Source: Lutispora sp003527145
Lineage (GTDB): Bacteria; Bacillota; Clostridia; Lutisporales; Lutisporaceae
Direction of reading: 5' to 3'
Assembly: GCA_029983695.1 (NCBI GenBank)
Contig: JASBZB010000007.1
Span: 1 to 64,000, forward strand
Length of the DNA stretch: 64,000 bases
A program made the position numbers and the translations under genes. A model generated the notes under the pieces. That model saw only the letters and a list, made by a program, of their open reading frames with translations, searched no databases and was not told where the DNA came from. Positions 33,239-41,598 of this stretch are shown one piece after another (position 1 is the stretch's first letter; each line of letters begins with the position of its first letter).

Positions 33239-34508
33239 AAACTTCATCATGTTCATGTATGCCATGGGTTACTTGGGCATATCCATATTTACACAAACTA
33301 CGGTTAAATGGTATCAATACTTTTATACTCCGCCGGAGGGCAACAAAACAGGGCTTCAAATACTGGTGCCTGTTGGAATGATAGGCCTGGCCATGGTAAT
33401 AGCAAGGATATTTGACGGCATATCAGACCCTCTGGTAGCATACTATTCGGATAAAACAAAGAGCAGATTGGGGAGAAGGATTCCCTTTGTGCTTTTTGGG
33501 TCTCTGCCTCTGGCATTGACGTTTATACTGCTCTGGTTCCCGCCTGTAAATCATGAATCAACAACTAATTTTATATACCTTACAGCTATGCTCAGCTTGT
33601 TTTTCATATTCTTCACCATCGTAGTTGCTCCCTATTTAGCCCTTATCAACGAGATATCAAAGACAAACAGCGACAGAATAAAGCTTACCACTATGCAGGG
33701 TCTCACCCAGATAATAGGCGTGATGGCGGCAGAGGCAGGTTCAGGTGTTGTTATGAACCTTTATGGCTTCAGAATCATGGGTGTTGTAATGGGAACCATA
33801 GCCTTCTTGTCGCTGATATTGACTCCTATATTTGTCAAAGAAGATTTATCACTGCAGGACAGCTTTCCTGCAATGGGCTTATTGGAATCCATAAAACTAA
33901 CTTTAAAAAATAAAAATTTTGCATTCTATTTGATATCCTATATTTCCGTTTGGTTTGGTATAAATACTCTTACCATTACTATGCCTTATATAGCTGAGGT
34001 ATTGCTGGGGGTTTCGGCCGAATATTCAGGATATATGATTGCCGGTGCCTTTATTGCGGCATTGCTGTGCATGCCTTTTCTTCCTAAGATTATAGTTAAA
34101 TACGGAAAGAAAAAAGTTCTTATGATGACTTCTGTACTTTTTGCTCTTATTCTTTTTCTTACAGGATTTTTCGGAGTTGTCCTGCCCCTTAACATTTCTT
34201 TTGCCATAGTGATACTGGCAGGCATACCTCTCTCAGTTATATTTGTTATTCCAAATGCGATGATAGCCGATATTGCTGAACTGGACAGCATTGAAAAGGG
34301 ATTTAGAAGGGAAGGCATGTTTTTTGGTGCTCAAGGACTGGTGATCAAGATAGTCATAGGCCTGTCCTCCTTTGTAACACCGCTGCTTTTCGGGCTTTTC
34401 GGCTATAGCTCCGCGAGGCATCTGGGAATACAGCTTGGGGGGCCTATAGCCGCAGCGGCCATAATGATAGGCCTGATATTCCTGAAAAAGTACTCAATAC
34501 CTTATTAA
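33225..34508 (+). CDS. GPH-family sugar:cation symporter (MFS)
   Basis: 427 residues with 12 predicted membrane helices. The GPH signature is visible: ARIFDGISDPLVAYYSDKTK then SRLGRRIPFVLFG in the first cytoplasmic loop. It would import a glycoside with Na+ or H+, feeding the glycosidase encoded three genes upstream. ATG 33225 lies 8 nt after GGAGGAGG and overlaps the end of the nitrilase gene by 14 nt. Other in-frame starts upstream lack spacing to an RBS. Confidence 0.88.
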   Translation: MRKNKNFIMFMYAMGYLGISIFTQTTVKWYQYFYTPPEGNKTGLQILVPVGMIGLAMVIARIFDGISDPLVAYYSDKTKSRLGRRIPFVLFGSLPLALTFILLWFPPVNHESTTNFIYLTAMLSLFFIFFTIVVAPYLALINEISKTNSDRIKLTTMQGLTQIIGVMAAEAGSGVVMNLYGFRIMGVVMGTIAFLSLILTPIFVKEDLSLQDSFPAMGLLESIKLTLKNKNFAFYLISYISVWFGINTLTITMPYIAEVLLGVSAEYSGYMIAGAFIAALLCMPFLPKIIVKYGKKKVLMMTSVLFALILFLTGFFGVVLPLNISFAIVILAGIPLSVIFVIPNAMIADIAELDSIEKGFRREGMFFGAQGLVIKIVIGLSSFVTPLLFGLFGYSSARHLGIQLGGPIAAAAIMIGLIFLKKYSIPY

Positions 34509-34579
34509 TATTTCCTTAACCTTCCATGAGGTTCCTGCATATGATGTAATGATTCTTTATGGAAGAGGGTTGATAAAAA

Positions 34580-35917
34580 ATGAGAAATTTATATGGGCAG
34601 CCTTTTGTTTGTCCCATGAATCCAAACTACATTTGCCCGATGTATAACAATATGAATCCATACATGTCAGATGAAGTATTTAGAGACGAAGACATGTATG
34701 ACTATGAAGAACTATATGAAGATGCGGATGAAGATTTTCGTGAAGATGAGTATATGCGCCAAAGCCCTCAGGATGTCAATCGAATAATGGCTTTAATAAA
34801 CAGACAGTTTGCCAATTATTATTCAGAGCTTCAGAGATATGGTGTACAACGATCTGTGAGCCGTAATATTTTCAGGGCTGTTGTAAGCTACGTTTTGAGA
34901 AATGAGAGGAATTATACGGGGACGATCGAACAAAGAACAGATCAGCTTTTTAATGCAATACGCAGAGATATGCCTTGGATATTTACTATTTTAAGAGGAT
35001 ATGGTGTACCAAATAACCGAATAAATCAAATAATCAGAGATATAATTCGTTTCACACTCCAGAATATAGACCAAGAGATGCCGATGCCTCCAATACCGCC
35101 GGCAACCGGCTGGAGCGGATGGGAGGACCTGGGGGGCATTTTGACATCTGCGCCCGCAGCAGCATCTTGGCAGCCTAACCGTCTTGATGTATTTGCCAGA
35201 GGCCAAAATAATGCGCTTTGGCATATATATTGGGATGGCTCACGCTGGAGCGGATGGGAAGACTTAGGCGGAGCTCTGACTTCTTCTCCCGCAGCAGTAT
35301 CCTGGGGTCCAAATAGAATAGATGTATTTGCCAGGGGCCAAAACAATGCACTATGGCATAAGTGGTGGGACGGTGCACGCTGGAGCGGATGGGAGGATCT
35401 TGGAGGCGTATTGACCTCAGCTCCGGCAGTAGCATCTTGGGGAGCCAATAGGCTGGATGTGTTCGCCAGAGGCCAAAATAATGCGTTGTGGCATAAGTGG
35501 TGGGACGGTATTCGCTGGAGTGATTGGGAGGATCTTGGAGGCATATTGACTTCGGCTCCTGGTGCTGTATCTTGGGGGCCCAACAGAATAGATGTATTTG
35601 GAAGAGGGCAGAATCAATCATTATGGCACAAATGGTGGGACGGCTCAAGGTGGAGCGGATGGGAAGATCTGGGCGGAGGAGCTATAAGCTCAGGGCCTGC
35701 AGCCTCATCAACAGGCGTGAACAGATTGGAAGTCTTTGCGCGAGGCCCAAGGAGTGAACTGCTCATGAGAACATGGAACGGAAGCAGATGGAGCGGCTGG
35801 CAATCTCTTGGAGGCGTCATAACCTCAGAGCCGGCGGCAGTATCTTGGGGCGGAAATCGACTTGATGTATTTGCAAGGGGCCAGGATAATCACCTTTGGC
35901 ATATATGGAGACCTTGA
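34580..35917 (+). CDS. Six-repeat PLL-type lectin with Cys/Met-rich N-terminus
   Basis: 445 residues. Residues 1-60 include CPMNPNYICPMYNNMNP and an acidic Asp/Glu/Tyr stretch reminiscent of spore coat proteins; 60-165 are helical. From about 170 six repeats of roughly 45 residues follow, each WSGWEDLGGxLTSAP...NRxDVFARGQNNxLWHxWWDG, the blade pattern of PLL/fucose-binding beta-propeller lectins. Repeats 1-4 are nearly identical, and repeats 5-6 have diverged. No signal peptide. Sugar specificity is unknown. A terminator follows, so the gene is probably monocistronic. Confidence 0.82.
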   Translation: MRNLYGQPFVCPMNPNYICPMYNNMNPYMSDEVFRDEDMYDYEELYEDADEDFREDEYMRQSPQDVNRIMALINRQFANYYSELQRYGVQRSVSRNIFRAVVSYVLRNERNYTGTIEQRTDQLFNAIRRDMPWIFTILRGYGVPNNRINQIIRDIIRFTLQNIDQEMPMPPIPPATGWSGWEDLGGILTSAPAAASWQPNRLDVFARGQNNALWHIYWDGSRWSGWEDLGGALTSSPAAVSWGPNRIDVFARGQNNALWHKWWDGARWSGWEDLGGVLTSAPAVASWGANRLDVFARGQNNALWHKWWDGIRWSDWEDLGGILTSAPGAVSWGPNRIDVFGRGQNQSLWHKWWDGSRWSGWEDLGGGAISSGPAASSTGVNRLEVFARGPRSELLMRTWNGSRWSGWQSLGGVITSEPAAVSWGGNRLDVFARGQDNHLWHIWRP

Positions 35918-35925
35918 TATATCGG

Positions 35926-35951
35926 GGCCGGCAGAAGTGTCGGCCTTTTTT
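35926..35951 (+). terminator. Intrinsic terminator of the lectin gene
   Basis: GGCCG and CGGCC with loop GCAGAAGTGT, immediately followed by six T. It ends transcription 10-35 nt after the stop codon. Confidence 0.8.
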
Positions 35952-35971
35952 ACTTGGCTTTTCATACTATA

Positions 35972-36001
35972 TCGACAAAATGTTGCAATAAATGGTATAA
36001 T
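35972..36001 (+). promoter_or_regulatory. Sigma-A-type promoter for HD-GYP gene
   Basis: TCGACA (35972-35977) and TATAAT (35996-36001) are separated by 18 nt. The start codon lies 57 nt downstream. Confidence 0.6.
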
Positions 36002-36057
36002 TTTTAGAAACGCCTGATAGGTAGCAGCAAAACTTGAAGGAAAGGGTGCGTGATGAT

Positions 36058-38019
36058 ATGCCTGCTAAAAGTACAAGCTTTATCAAGCTGATGAGTAAAA
36101 AAATTATAGTTATGATTACCTTGATCTGCCTATTGATGTTATTTCTCATGATGATCATATTTTTTATGAATCAAAGCAGCAAAGACGAATACATATTGAT
36201 TGATGTGTTCGGCAGACAGCGGATGCTTACTCAACAGCTGTCCAAAGATGCAAATCGTAAATATGCAATATTGCAATCCTTGCAAAATGGATCTTTGATA
36301 GAAACGGATGAGGCCCTTAATGAAAAAACTCTGTTATTGAATAATTATTTAGCCAAAGCGCATAATGAATTCTCAAATACACTGTCATCGTTGCGCACCG
36401 GATACCTGGAAAAGGATGACATATCAATAAACCTCGAAAATTCAATCGATGAGATGGGTTCAATTATTGAGATCACAGATGATGCCTGGGATGGTTTCAG
36501 TCAAGCTGTTCGTGAAGTCATAGGAAGCAAGCAAGCGGATAAGCAAACTGCTGAAGCCCTGATATATATTAATAAACACGAAGAGCAATTGCTGCAGTAC
36601 AGTGATGAAATAACCCAGGGCCTTATAAACCTCCACAAGAAGAATGCGAACCGTATTATAATGATTGCCTTTGGGCTGTTTACCGCTTTATTGATTTCAT
36701 TGCTGATATTGGTATTCCAGCTGTATAAATATATTGTAATACCTTTGAATGAGTTATACATAGGGATTAACAACATCGGGTCGTTAAAAAAGAATACAGG
36801 CATATCTATACCGATTAAAAACGAATTGACACCGGTAATCAAAGAAGTGGACAAGGCTTTCAATAAGCTGAGTAAGCTCATCGAATTGATAGAGAATATC
36901 AATCATGACACTTCCTTTGAAGGGATACTAAAGTATATATACACCTCCTTTTCAGAATTCATTCCTTATTCTCACATAGGAATAGCACTGCTAAAGGATA
37001 ACGGAGAAAGTGTAGAAGCCTCATATGGGATTTCAGATCCGGCCTTGGACGATCTGCCTAAAAAGCTGATGGGCATAAAGGCCAGACTTGATGAAACCAG
37101 CTTGAAAGGTATTGTAACTAAAGGAATTCCTAGGGTAATCAATGACCTTGAAGAGTATACAAAGAACAGCCATGCTCTGTACAATAAAATTTTACTGGAA
37201 TCTGGAATAAGGGCTTCTATAACCTTGCCTCTTAAGCTGAATAATAAACCTGTGGGCATCATATTTTTCTCAAGTACGGTTAAAAATACATACAAGCAGC
37301 ATCATATAGCTTTTTTGGAGACCCTTTCCAGCAGTATAGCCATTAGTTTAAATAAAAATATTTTTATAGACGAGCTTTTGTACAGTACGGTTCTGGCCCT
37401 TGCAAAAATGGCCGAATCCAGAGACGAAGATACGGGAGATCATCTTGATAGAATGAAGAAATATGCTGCAAGGATAACGGAGTTTTTGCTTGAAGATAAT
37501 GTATATTCAGATGAAATTTCAGTAAGCTTTATAAAAGAAATAGAAAGATTCAGCCCTATGCATGATATAGGCAAGGTTGCTATAAGGGATGGGATACTTT
37601 TAAAGCCCGGAAGGCTTACTCCTGAAGAGTTTGATGATATGAAGAAGCATACGATTTATGGAGCGGAAGTGTTGAGAACCGCTGAAGAAAATATGGCAAA
37701 GCAAAACAGAGGGTTATTTAAGATCGGAATTGAAATTGCAGAAGGGCATCATGAGAAATGGGATGGCACAGGTTATCCTTACAGCAAATCAGGGAGCGAT
37801 ATTCCGCTCAGCGCAAGGATCGTTGCAGTTGCAGATGTCTTTGATGCTCTGACGAGCAAAAGGCCATATAAGGAAGCTTTCTCTTTTGAGCAATCATTTA
37901 ATATGATGGTTGAAGGAAAGGGCAAGCATTTTGATCCTTACCTCATAGATTCCTTTATAAAACATAAAGGAGAAATATTTGAGGTATACAATAATTTTAG
38001 AAACATTGATCAAAAATAG
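36058..38019 (+). CDS. HD-GYP protein with PilJ-type sensor and GAF domain
   Basis: 653 residues. A membrane helix lies near residues 20-40, then a periplasmic-type sensor with GRQRMLTQQLSKDA, the signature of PilJ/type IV pili chemotaxis N-domains, and a second helix at about 205-228. A GAF domain covers about 290-430. The HD-GYP domain (about 440-640) has HDIGK and HHEKWDGTGYP intact, so it should hydrolyse c-di-GMP. ATG 36058 follows GGAAAGGG by 9 nt. The gene has its own promoter and stands alone. Confidence 0.87.
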   Translation: MPAKSTSFIKLMSKKIIVMITLICLLMLFLMMIIFFMNQSSKDEYILIDVFGRQRMLTQQLSKDANRKYAILQSLQNGSLIETDEALNEKTLLLNNYLAKAHNEFSNTLSSLRTGYLEKDDISINLENSIDEMGSIIEITDDAWDGFSQAVREVIGSKQADKQTAEALIYINKHEEQLLQYSDEITQGLINLHKKNANRIIMIAFGLFTALLISLLILVFQLYKYIVIPLNELYIGINNIGSLKKNTGISIPIKNELTPVIKEVDKAFNKLSKLIELIENINHDTSFEGILKYIYTSFSEFIPYSHIGIALLKDNGESVEASYGISDPALDDLPKKLMGIKARLDETSLKGIVTKGIPRVINDLEEYTKNSHALYNKILLESGIRASITLPLKLNNKPVGIIFFSSTVKNTYKQHHIAFLETLSSSIAISLNKNIFIDELLYSTVLALAKMAESRDEDTGDHLDRMKKYAARITEFLLEDNVYSDEISVSFIKEIERFSPMHDIGKVAIRDGILLKPGRLTPEEFDDMKKHTIYGAEVLRTAEENMAKQNRGLFKIGIEIAEGHHEKWDGTGYPYSKSGSDIPLSARIVAVADVFDALTSKRPYKEAFSFEQSFNMMVEGKGKHFDPYLIDSFIKHKGEIFEVYNNFRNIDQK

Positions 38020-38092
38020 ACAATGACAAAAAAGGAATTTGAATATGGCATGTAGAATCTATAAATAAACATTAGCAGTAAGGATGATATTT

Positions 38093-39949
38093 ATGTTTGA
38101 GCCGGATAGCTGCGCAAGAAAATTTACGGACATGATGTCCGAAGGCTTTATATTCATAGACACAGAAGGGAAAATACAGATATACAACAACAAGGCCAAA
38201 GAAATTTTCGGCATAACATACATTTATGGCATAAGCCATAGCTCCGGGAAAATCGAAGAGGGAGATATAATCATCATTGGCGATAATTGTCTTGGCAAGG
38301 ATGATGGGAATATGACGCCTGAAGCTTTAAGCTGTATAGGAATAAGGGACAGCGGAATCCAGCCTGGAGATGCGCTGATTGCCATAGGGGTATATAAAAG
38401 CGGAAAAGGTAAAAAGCCGGTTTACAAGCATATAACACCCGATTATGATACCAAAGCATTGGAGCTTGGCTGTACTTATCTGGATACTGAGATATACGGG
38501 CTCATAGACTTTAAAAATAAATTTATAAATTTGGAAGTAAAAAAAGAAAAATATATCATGGACTATATCAATAGTATCGGACATATTGTAGTTATAGATG
38601 GAAATACAAAAAAACTGAAATTTTATCAGACACATGGCTATACTGCCAGAGGAGAAGGGTTGTATGACCTGCTGCTGGGAAAGAGATATAGGGCTAAGGG
38701 CGATTCGGAATTTTTTGATGTCATCGGGAAGGACATTTTCGAGATCCATAAAGGCGGATCAACCATCGAGGAATTCTATGAAGCCGCTACGGGAAAGGAT
38801 ATAAGCTATGTAAATGAGTTTAAGGAAATAAACGGCAGGCCTACTATCTGTACTTTGTCTCCGGTGAATAAGGATGGAGTTAGAGTAGGAGCCGTACTAA
38901 AGGTTGAAGATATTTCTGAGATCAAAAAGGCCATAAGGGAAAGAGATGAGGCCCTGCTCAATCTGGAACAGATGGAGAGAAGGCTCAGAGAAGAAGAAAG
39001 CGCAAAGAAGCTGATGCCCGAAATAATAGGAGAGAGCAGAGAGATTATAGATGTAAAAAGACTTGCTATCAAGGCATCAAAGACCAATTCTACGGTTCTT
39101 CTGCTGGGAGAAAGCGGAACAGGCAAAAGCCTGCTCGCAAGAGCAATACATAACAGCAGCAAAAATAAGAACAGGCCCTTTATCCATGTGAATTGCGGTT
39201 CTATACCCGAAGCCTTGCTGGAAAGCGAGTTATTCGGATATGAAGGAGGCGCATTTACCGGTGCCAGAGCGGCAGGCAAAGCAGGAATGTTTGAACTGGC
39301 GCAGGGCGGCACTATCTTTTTAGATGAAATAGGTGAAATCTCCTTATCTTTGCAGGTTAAGCTTCTTCAGGTTTTACAGGATAAAACTTTTTTTAAGATA
39401 GGCGGTAATAGAAATATAGAAGTAAACGTAAGAATTATTGTAGCTACTAATAAGAATCTTGAGGAAGAGATGCTAAAGGGAAGATTCAGGGAGGATTTAT
39501 ACTATAGGATTAATGTTTTTCCAATATGGATACCGCCCTTGAGAGAGAGAAAGGGAGATATTTATCCCTTGGTTCAAAATATGCTGCCTTTTATATGTTC
39601 CAGGCTCGGCTGCGAAATAAAGCGGATATCCGGAGAGGCTCTGAGCGTGCTGACAGGATATGAATGGCCGGGGAACATCCGGGAGCTTGAAAACATATTG
39701 GAGAGGGCAGTGAATCTTGCAGAGGGAAACACCATCCTGTCAACCCATCTGACCATTGATAGGATAATGGATTATGCAAGACCAAAAATGGCGGATATAA
39801 GACCATTGAAGGAAGTCATGGATGAAGCGGAAAAAAGAGCCATTGCTGAAGCGATATTGATCAGCGGCGGTGATAAGAAAGCCGCTATGAATGCATTAAA
39901 AATAGGCAAGACAAGCTTTTATGAAAAAATAAATAAATATGGGATATAA
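38093..39949 (+). CDS. Sigma-54-dependent transcriptional activator
   Basis: 618 residues. The N-terminal PAS-like sensor (residues 10-290) contains the unusual GDIIIIGDNCLGKDDG block and is followed by a coiled coil (LEQMERRLREEESAKK). The AAA+ domain (about 310-550) has Walker A GESGTGKS, the sigma-54 loop GAFTGA, and Walker B TIFLDEIGE. A Fis-type helix-turn-helix is at the C-terminus (KKAAMNALKIGKTSFYEKIN). ATG 38093 has AGGATGA 5 nt upstream; ATG 38084 lacks an RBS. It lies directly before a -24/-12 promoter and should activate lysA and the peptide import operon. Confidence 0.9.
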   Translation: MFEPDSCARKFTDMMSEGFIFIDTEGKIQIYNNKAKEIFGITYIYGISHSSGKIEEGDIIIIGDNCLGKDDGNMTPEALSCIGIRDSGIQPGDALIAIGVYKSGKGKKPVYKHITPDYDTKALELGCTYLDTEIYGLIDFKNKFINLEVKKEKYIMDYINSIGHIVVIDGNTKKLKFYQTHGYTARGEGLYDLLLGKRYRAKGDSEFFDVIGKDIFEIHKGGSTIEEFYEAATGKDISYVNEFKEINGRPTICTLSPVNKDGVRVGAVLKVEDISEIKKAIRERDEALLNLEQMERRLREEESAKKLMPEIIGESREIIDVKRLAIKASKTNSTVLLLGESGTGKSLLARAIHNSSKNKNRPFIHVNCGSIPEALLESELFGYEGGAFTGARAAGKAGMFELAQGGTIFLDEIGEISLSLQVKLLQVLQDKTFFKIGGNRNIEVNVRIIVATNKNLEEEMLKGRFREDLYYRINVFPIWIPPLRERKGDIYPLVQNMLPFICSRLGCEIKRISGEALSVLTGYEWPGNIRELENILERAVNLAEGNTILSTHLTIDRIMDYARPKMADIRPLKEVMDEAEKRAIAEAILISGGDKKAAMNALKIGKTSFYEKINKYGI

Positions 39950-39952
39950 TAG

Positions 39953-39985
39953 TCCGGAATATCGGAAACAGTCCGGTATTCCGGA
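39953..39985. promoter_or_regulatory. Upstream activating palindrome
   Basis: TCCGGAATA (39953-39961) and TATTCCGGA (39977-39985) form an exact inverted repeat, with TCGG and TCCGG half sites between. A weaker copy, TCCGAAAAACCGGA, lies at about 40081-40094. The spacing, about 150-185 nt before the -24/-12 element, fits an enhancer for the regulator encoded just upstream. Confidence 0.65.
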
Positions 39986-40137
39986 AAACGATAAACAGAA
40001 CTCACACGCCTTAAAAACACTCATTTATGATATATAAAAATACTTTTTCATTCTTTTTAAAAACATTTCTAGAAAACTAGTCCGAAAAACCGGAAAGTTA
40101 ACAGCTTCTTTTAACCTTTTTACAACCTTGGTCATAT

Positions 40138-40153
40138 TGGCATGATAATTGCA
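40138..40153 (+). promoter_or_regulatory. Sigma-54 promoter
   Basis: TGGCATGATAATTGCA matches the -24/-12 consensus TGGCACG-N4-TTGCA with only one mismatch and exact spacing. The lysA start codon is 44 nt downstream. Confidence 0.9.
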
Positions 40154-40196
40154 AAGTTTTATTCATATTACACTAATATATTAAGGAGTTAACATT

Positions 40197-41486
40197 ATGA
40201 ATAAGATGAAGCAAACAAACGATTACATGTTCGCAGGCTATGATACTGTGGAATTGGCAAAAAAATACGGCACACCTCTTTATGTGCTTTCTGAAGAGAG
40301 GATAAGGAGCAGATGCAAAGAGATAAGCATTGATTTCTTGGAAAAGTATGAAAATACTAAAGCCGTTTATGCCAGCAAAGCATTTTTAACCATGACCATG
40401 TGCAAGATCATTGAAAGCGAAGGCTTAGGGCTGGATGTTGTATCCGGAGGAGAATTATATACTGCGATAAAAGCGGGCTTTCCCACGGACAGAATTATGT
40501 TTCACGGCAACAACAAGAGCTATGATGAGCTCGAGATGGCAATCAATAATGATGTAGGCAGAATAGTGGTTGACCATATAGACGAGCTATATTTTATAGA
40601 AGATATTGGGGCCAGAATGGACAAAACGGTAAAAATACTCATAAGAGTGGCGCCTGGGGTGGAAGGGCATACCCATAAATATATAATCACAGGACAGAAG
40701 GATTCTAAATTCGGCATACCCTTAAATAAGGACACTATTGATGAAGCCGTATCAAAGGCTATGGCAAGCAAACATATCCAATTGATGGGCTTTCACTTCC
40801 ATATCGGCTCAAATTTGTTTGAGAACGATTCATATGTCGCTGCCGTAAAAACGATTATGAATCTTTATAAAAGGCTTAAGGATGACTTTAACTTCGTTGC
40901 AAAAGAGTTAAATACAGGCGGAGGCTTTGGAATATATTATACTGAGAAAGACTGCGTAAAACCTTTGAGATATTTTACAGATGCTATTATGAAAGCTATA
41001 TATGGCTGCTGCCGGGAGCTTGATCTGGATATGCCAGGAGTAATAATAGAGCCGGGCAGATGGATAGTAGGCGAGGCCGGAATCACGCTATATACCATAG
41101 GCGCTGTTAAAGAAATTCCCGGAATAAGGACCTATGCCAGCGTGGACGGAGGCCTGCCGGATAATCCGAGACCTGCATTATACAGCGCTGAGTATAAGGC
41201 TGTAGTAGCCAATAAATGCGGTTTAAAGCCTGATAGATTGGCGACCATAGCAGGCAGATGCTGCGAGACCGGCGACATATTGATCTGGGATCTTGAGGTG
41301 CCGGAAATAAAAAGAGGAGATATACTGGCAGTGCTGAGCACAGGAGCATACAACTATTCCATGGCCAACAACTATAATAGAATACCAAGGCCTGCAGTGC
41401 TCTTGCTGAGCAAGGCTGGTGAGAGGGTCATAGTAGAGAGAGAAACTTATGAAGACTTGTTAAGAAAAGAGGTAGTGCCTTTTTAA
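40197..41486 (+). CDS. lysA: Diaminopimelate decarboxylase
   Basis: 429 residues of the fold-type III PLP decarboxylases. Lys61 (VYASKAF) is the Schiff-base lysine. HFHIGSN, ELNTGGGFGIYY, the Cys of GRCCETGDIL (donated to the partner subunit), and STGAYNYSMANNYN are all diagnostic. It converts meso-diaminopimelate to lysine. Here it heads an operon with peptide uptake and a D-aminopeptidase under sigma-54 control, which suggests use of cell-wall-derived DAP rather than ordinary lysine synthesis. Arginine/ornithine decarboxylase relatives are a less likely alternative. Confidence 0.85.
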   Translation: MNKMKQTNDYMFAGYDTVELAKKYGTPLYVLSEERIRSRCKEISIDFLEKYENTKAVYASKAFLTMTMCKIIESEGLGLDVVSGGELYTAIKAGFPTDRIMFHGNNKSYDELEMAINNDVGRIVVDHIDELYFIEDIGARMDKTVKILIRVAPGVEGHTHKYIITGQKDSKFGIPLNKDTIDEAVSKAMASKHIQLMGFHFHIGSNLFENDSYVAAVKTIMNLYKRLKDDFNFVAKELNTGGGFGIYYTEKDCVKPLRYFTDAIMKAIYGCCRELDLDMPGVIIEPGRWIVGEAGITLYTIGAVKEIPGIRTYASVDGGLPDNPRPALYSAEYKAVVANKCGLKPDRLATIAGRCCETGDILIWDLEVPEIKRGDILAVLSTGAYNYSMANNYNRIPRPAVLLLSKAGERVIVERETYEDLLRKEVVPF

Positions 41487-41511
41487 TCAAACCAAACCGC
41501 TCCTAAGCTAA

Positions 41512-41526
41512 GGCCCCATAAGGGCC
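41512..41526 (+). other. Small hairpin in lysA-importer gap
   Basis: GGCCC and GGGCC with loop CATAA, no T-run. It may protect mRNA ends or slow transcription. Confidence 0.35.
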
Positions 41527-41598
41527 ATTAGTTAATAGGATAAATTCTTGCAGTGTGTTGCCGAATCACAAGGGAATTTAAAAATGAGGAGGGTAAAA

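Noticed and set aside
35026..35583. Long minus-strand ORFs opposite the lectin gene
   Set aside because: They arise from the repeated WSGWEDLGG codons read backwards; composition is repetitive and unlike a protein.
38806..39312. 168-codon minus-strand ORF opposite the AAA+ domain
   Set aside because: Shadow frame, Ser/Leu-rich, no start signals.
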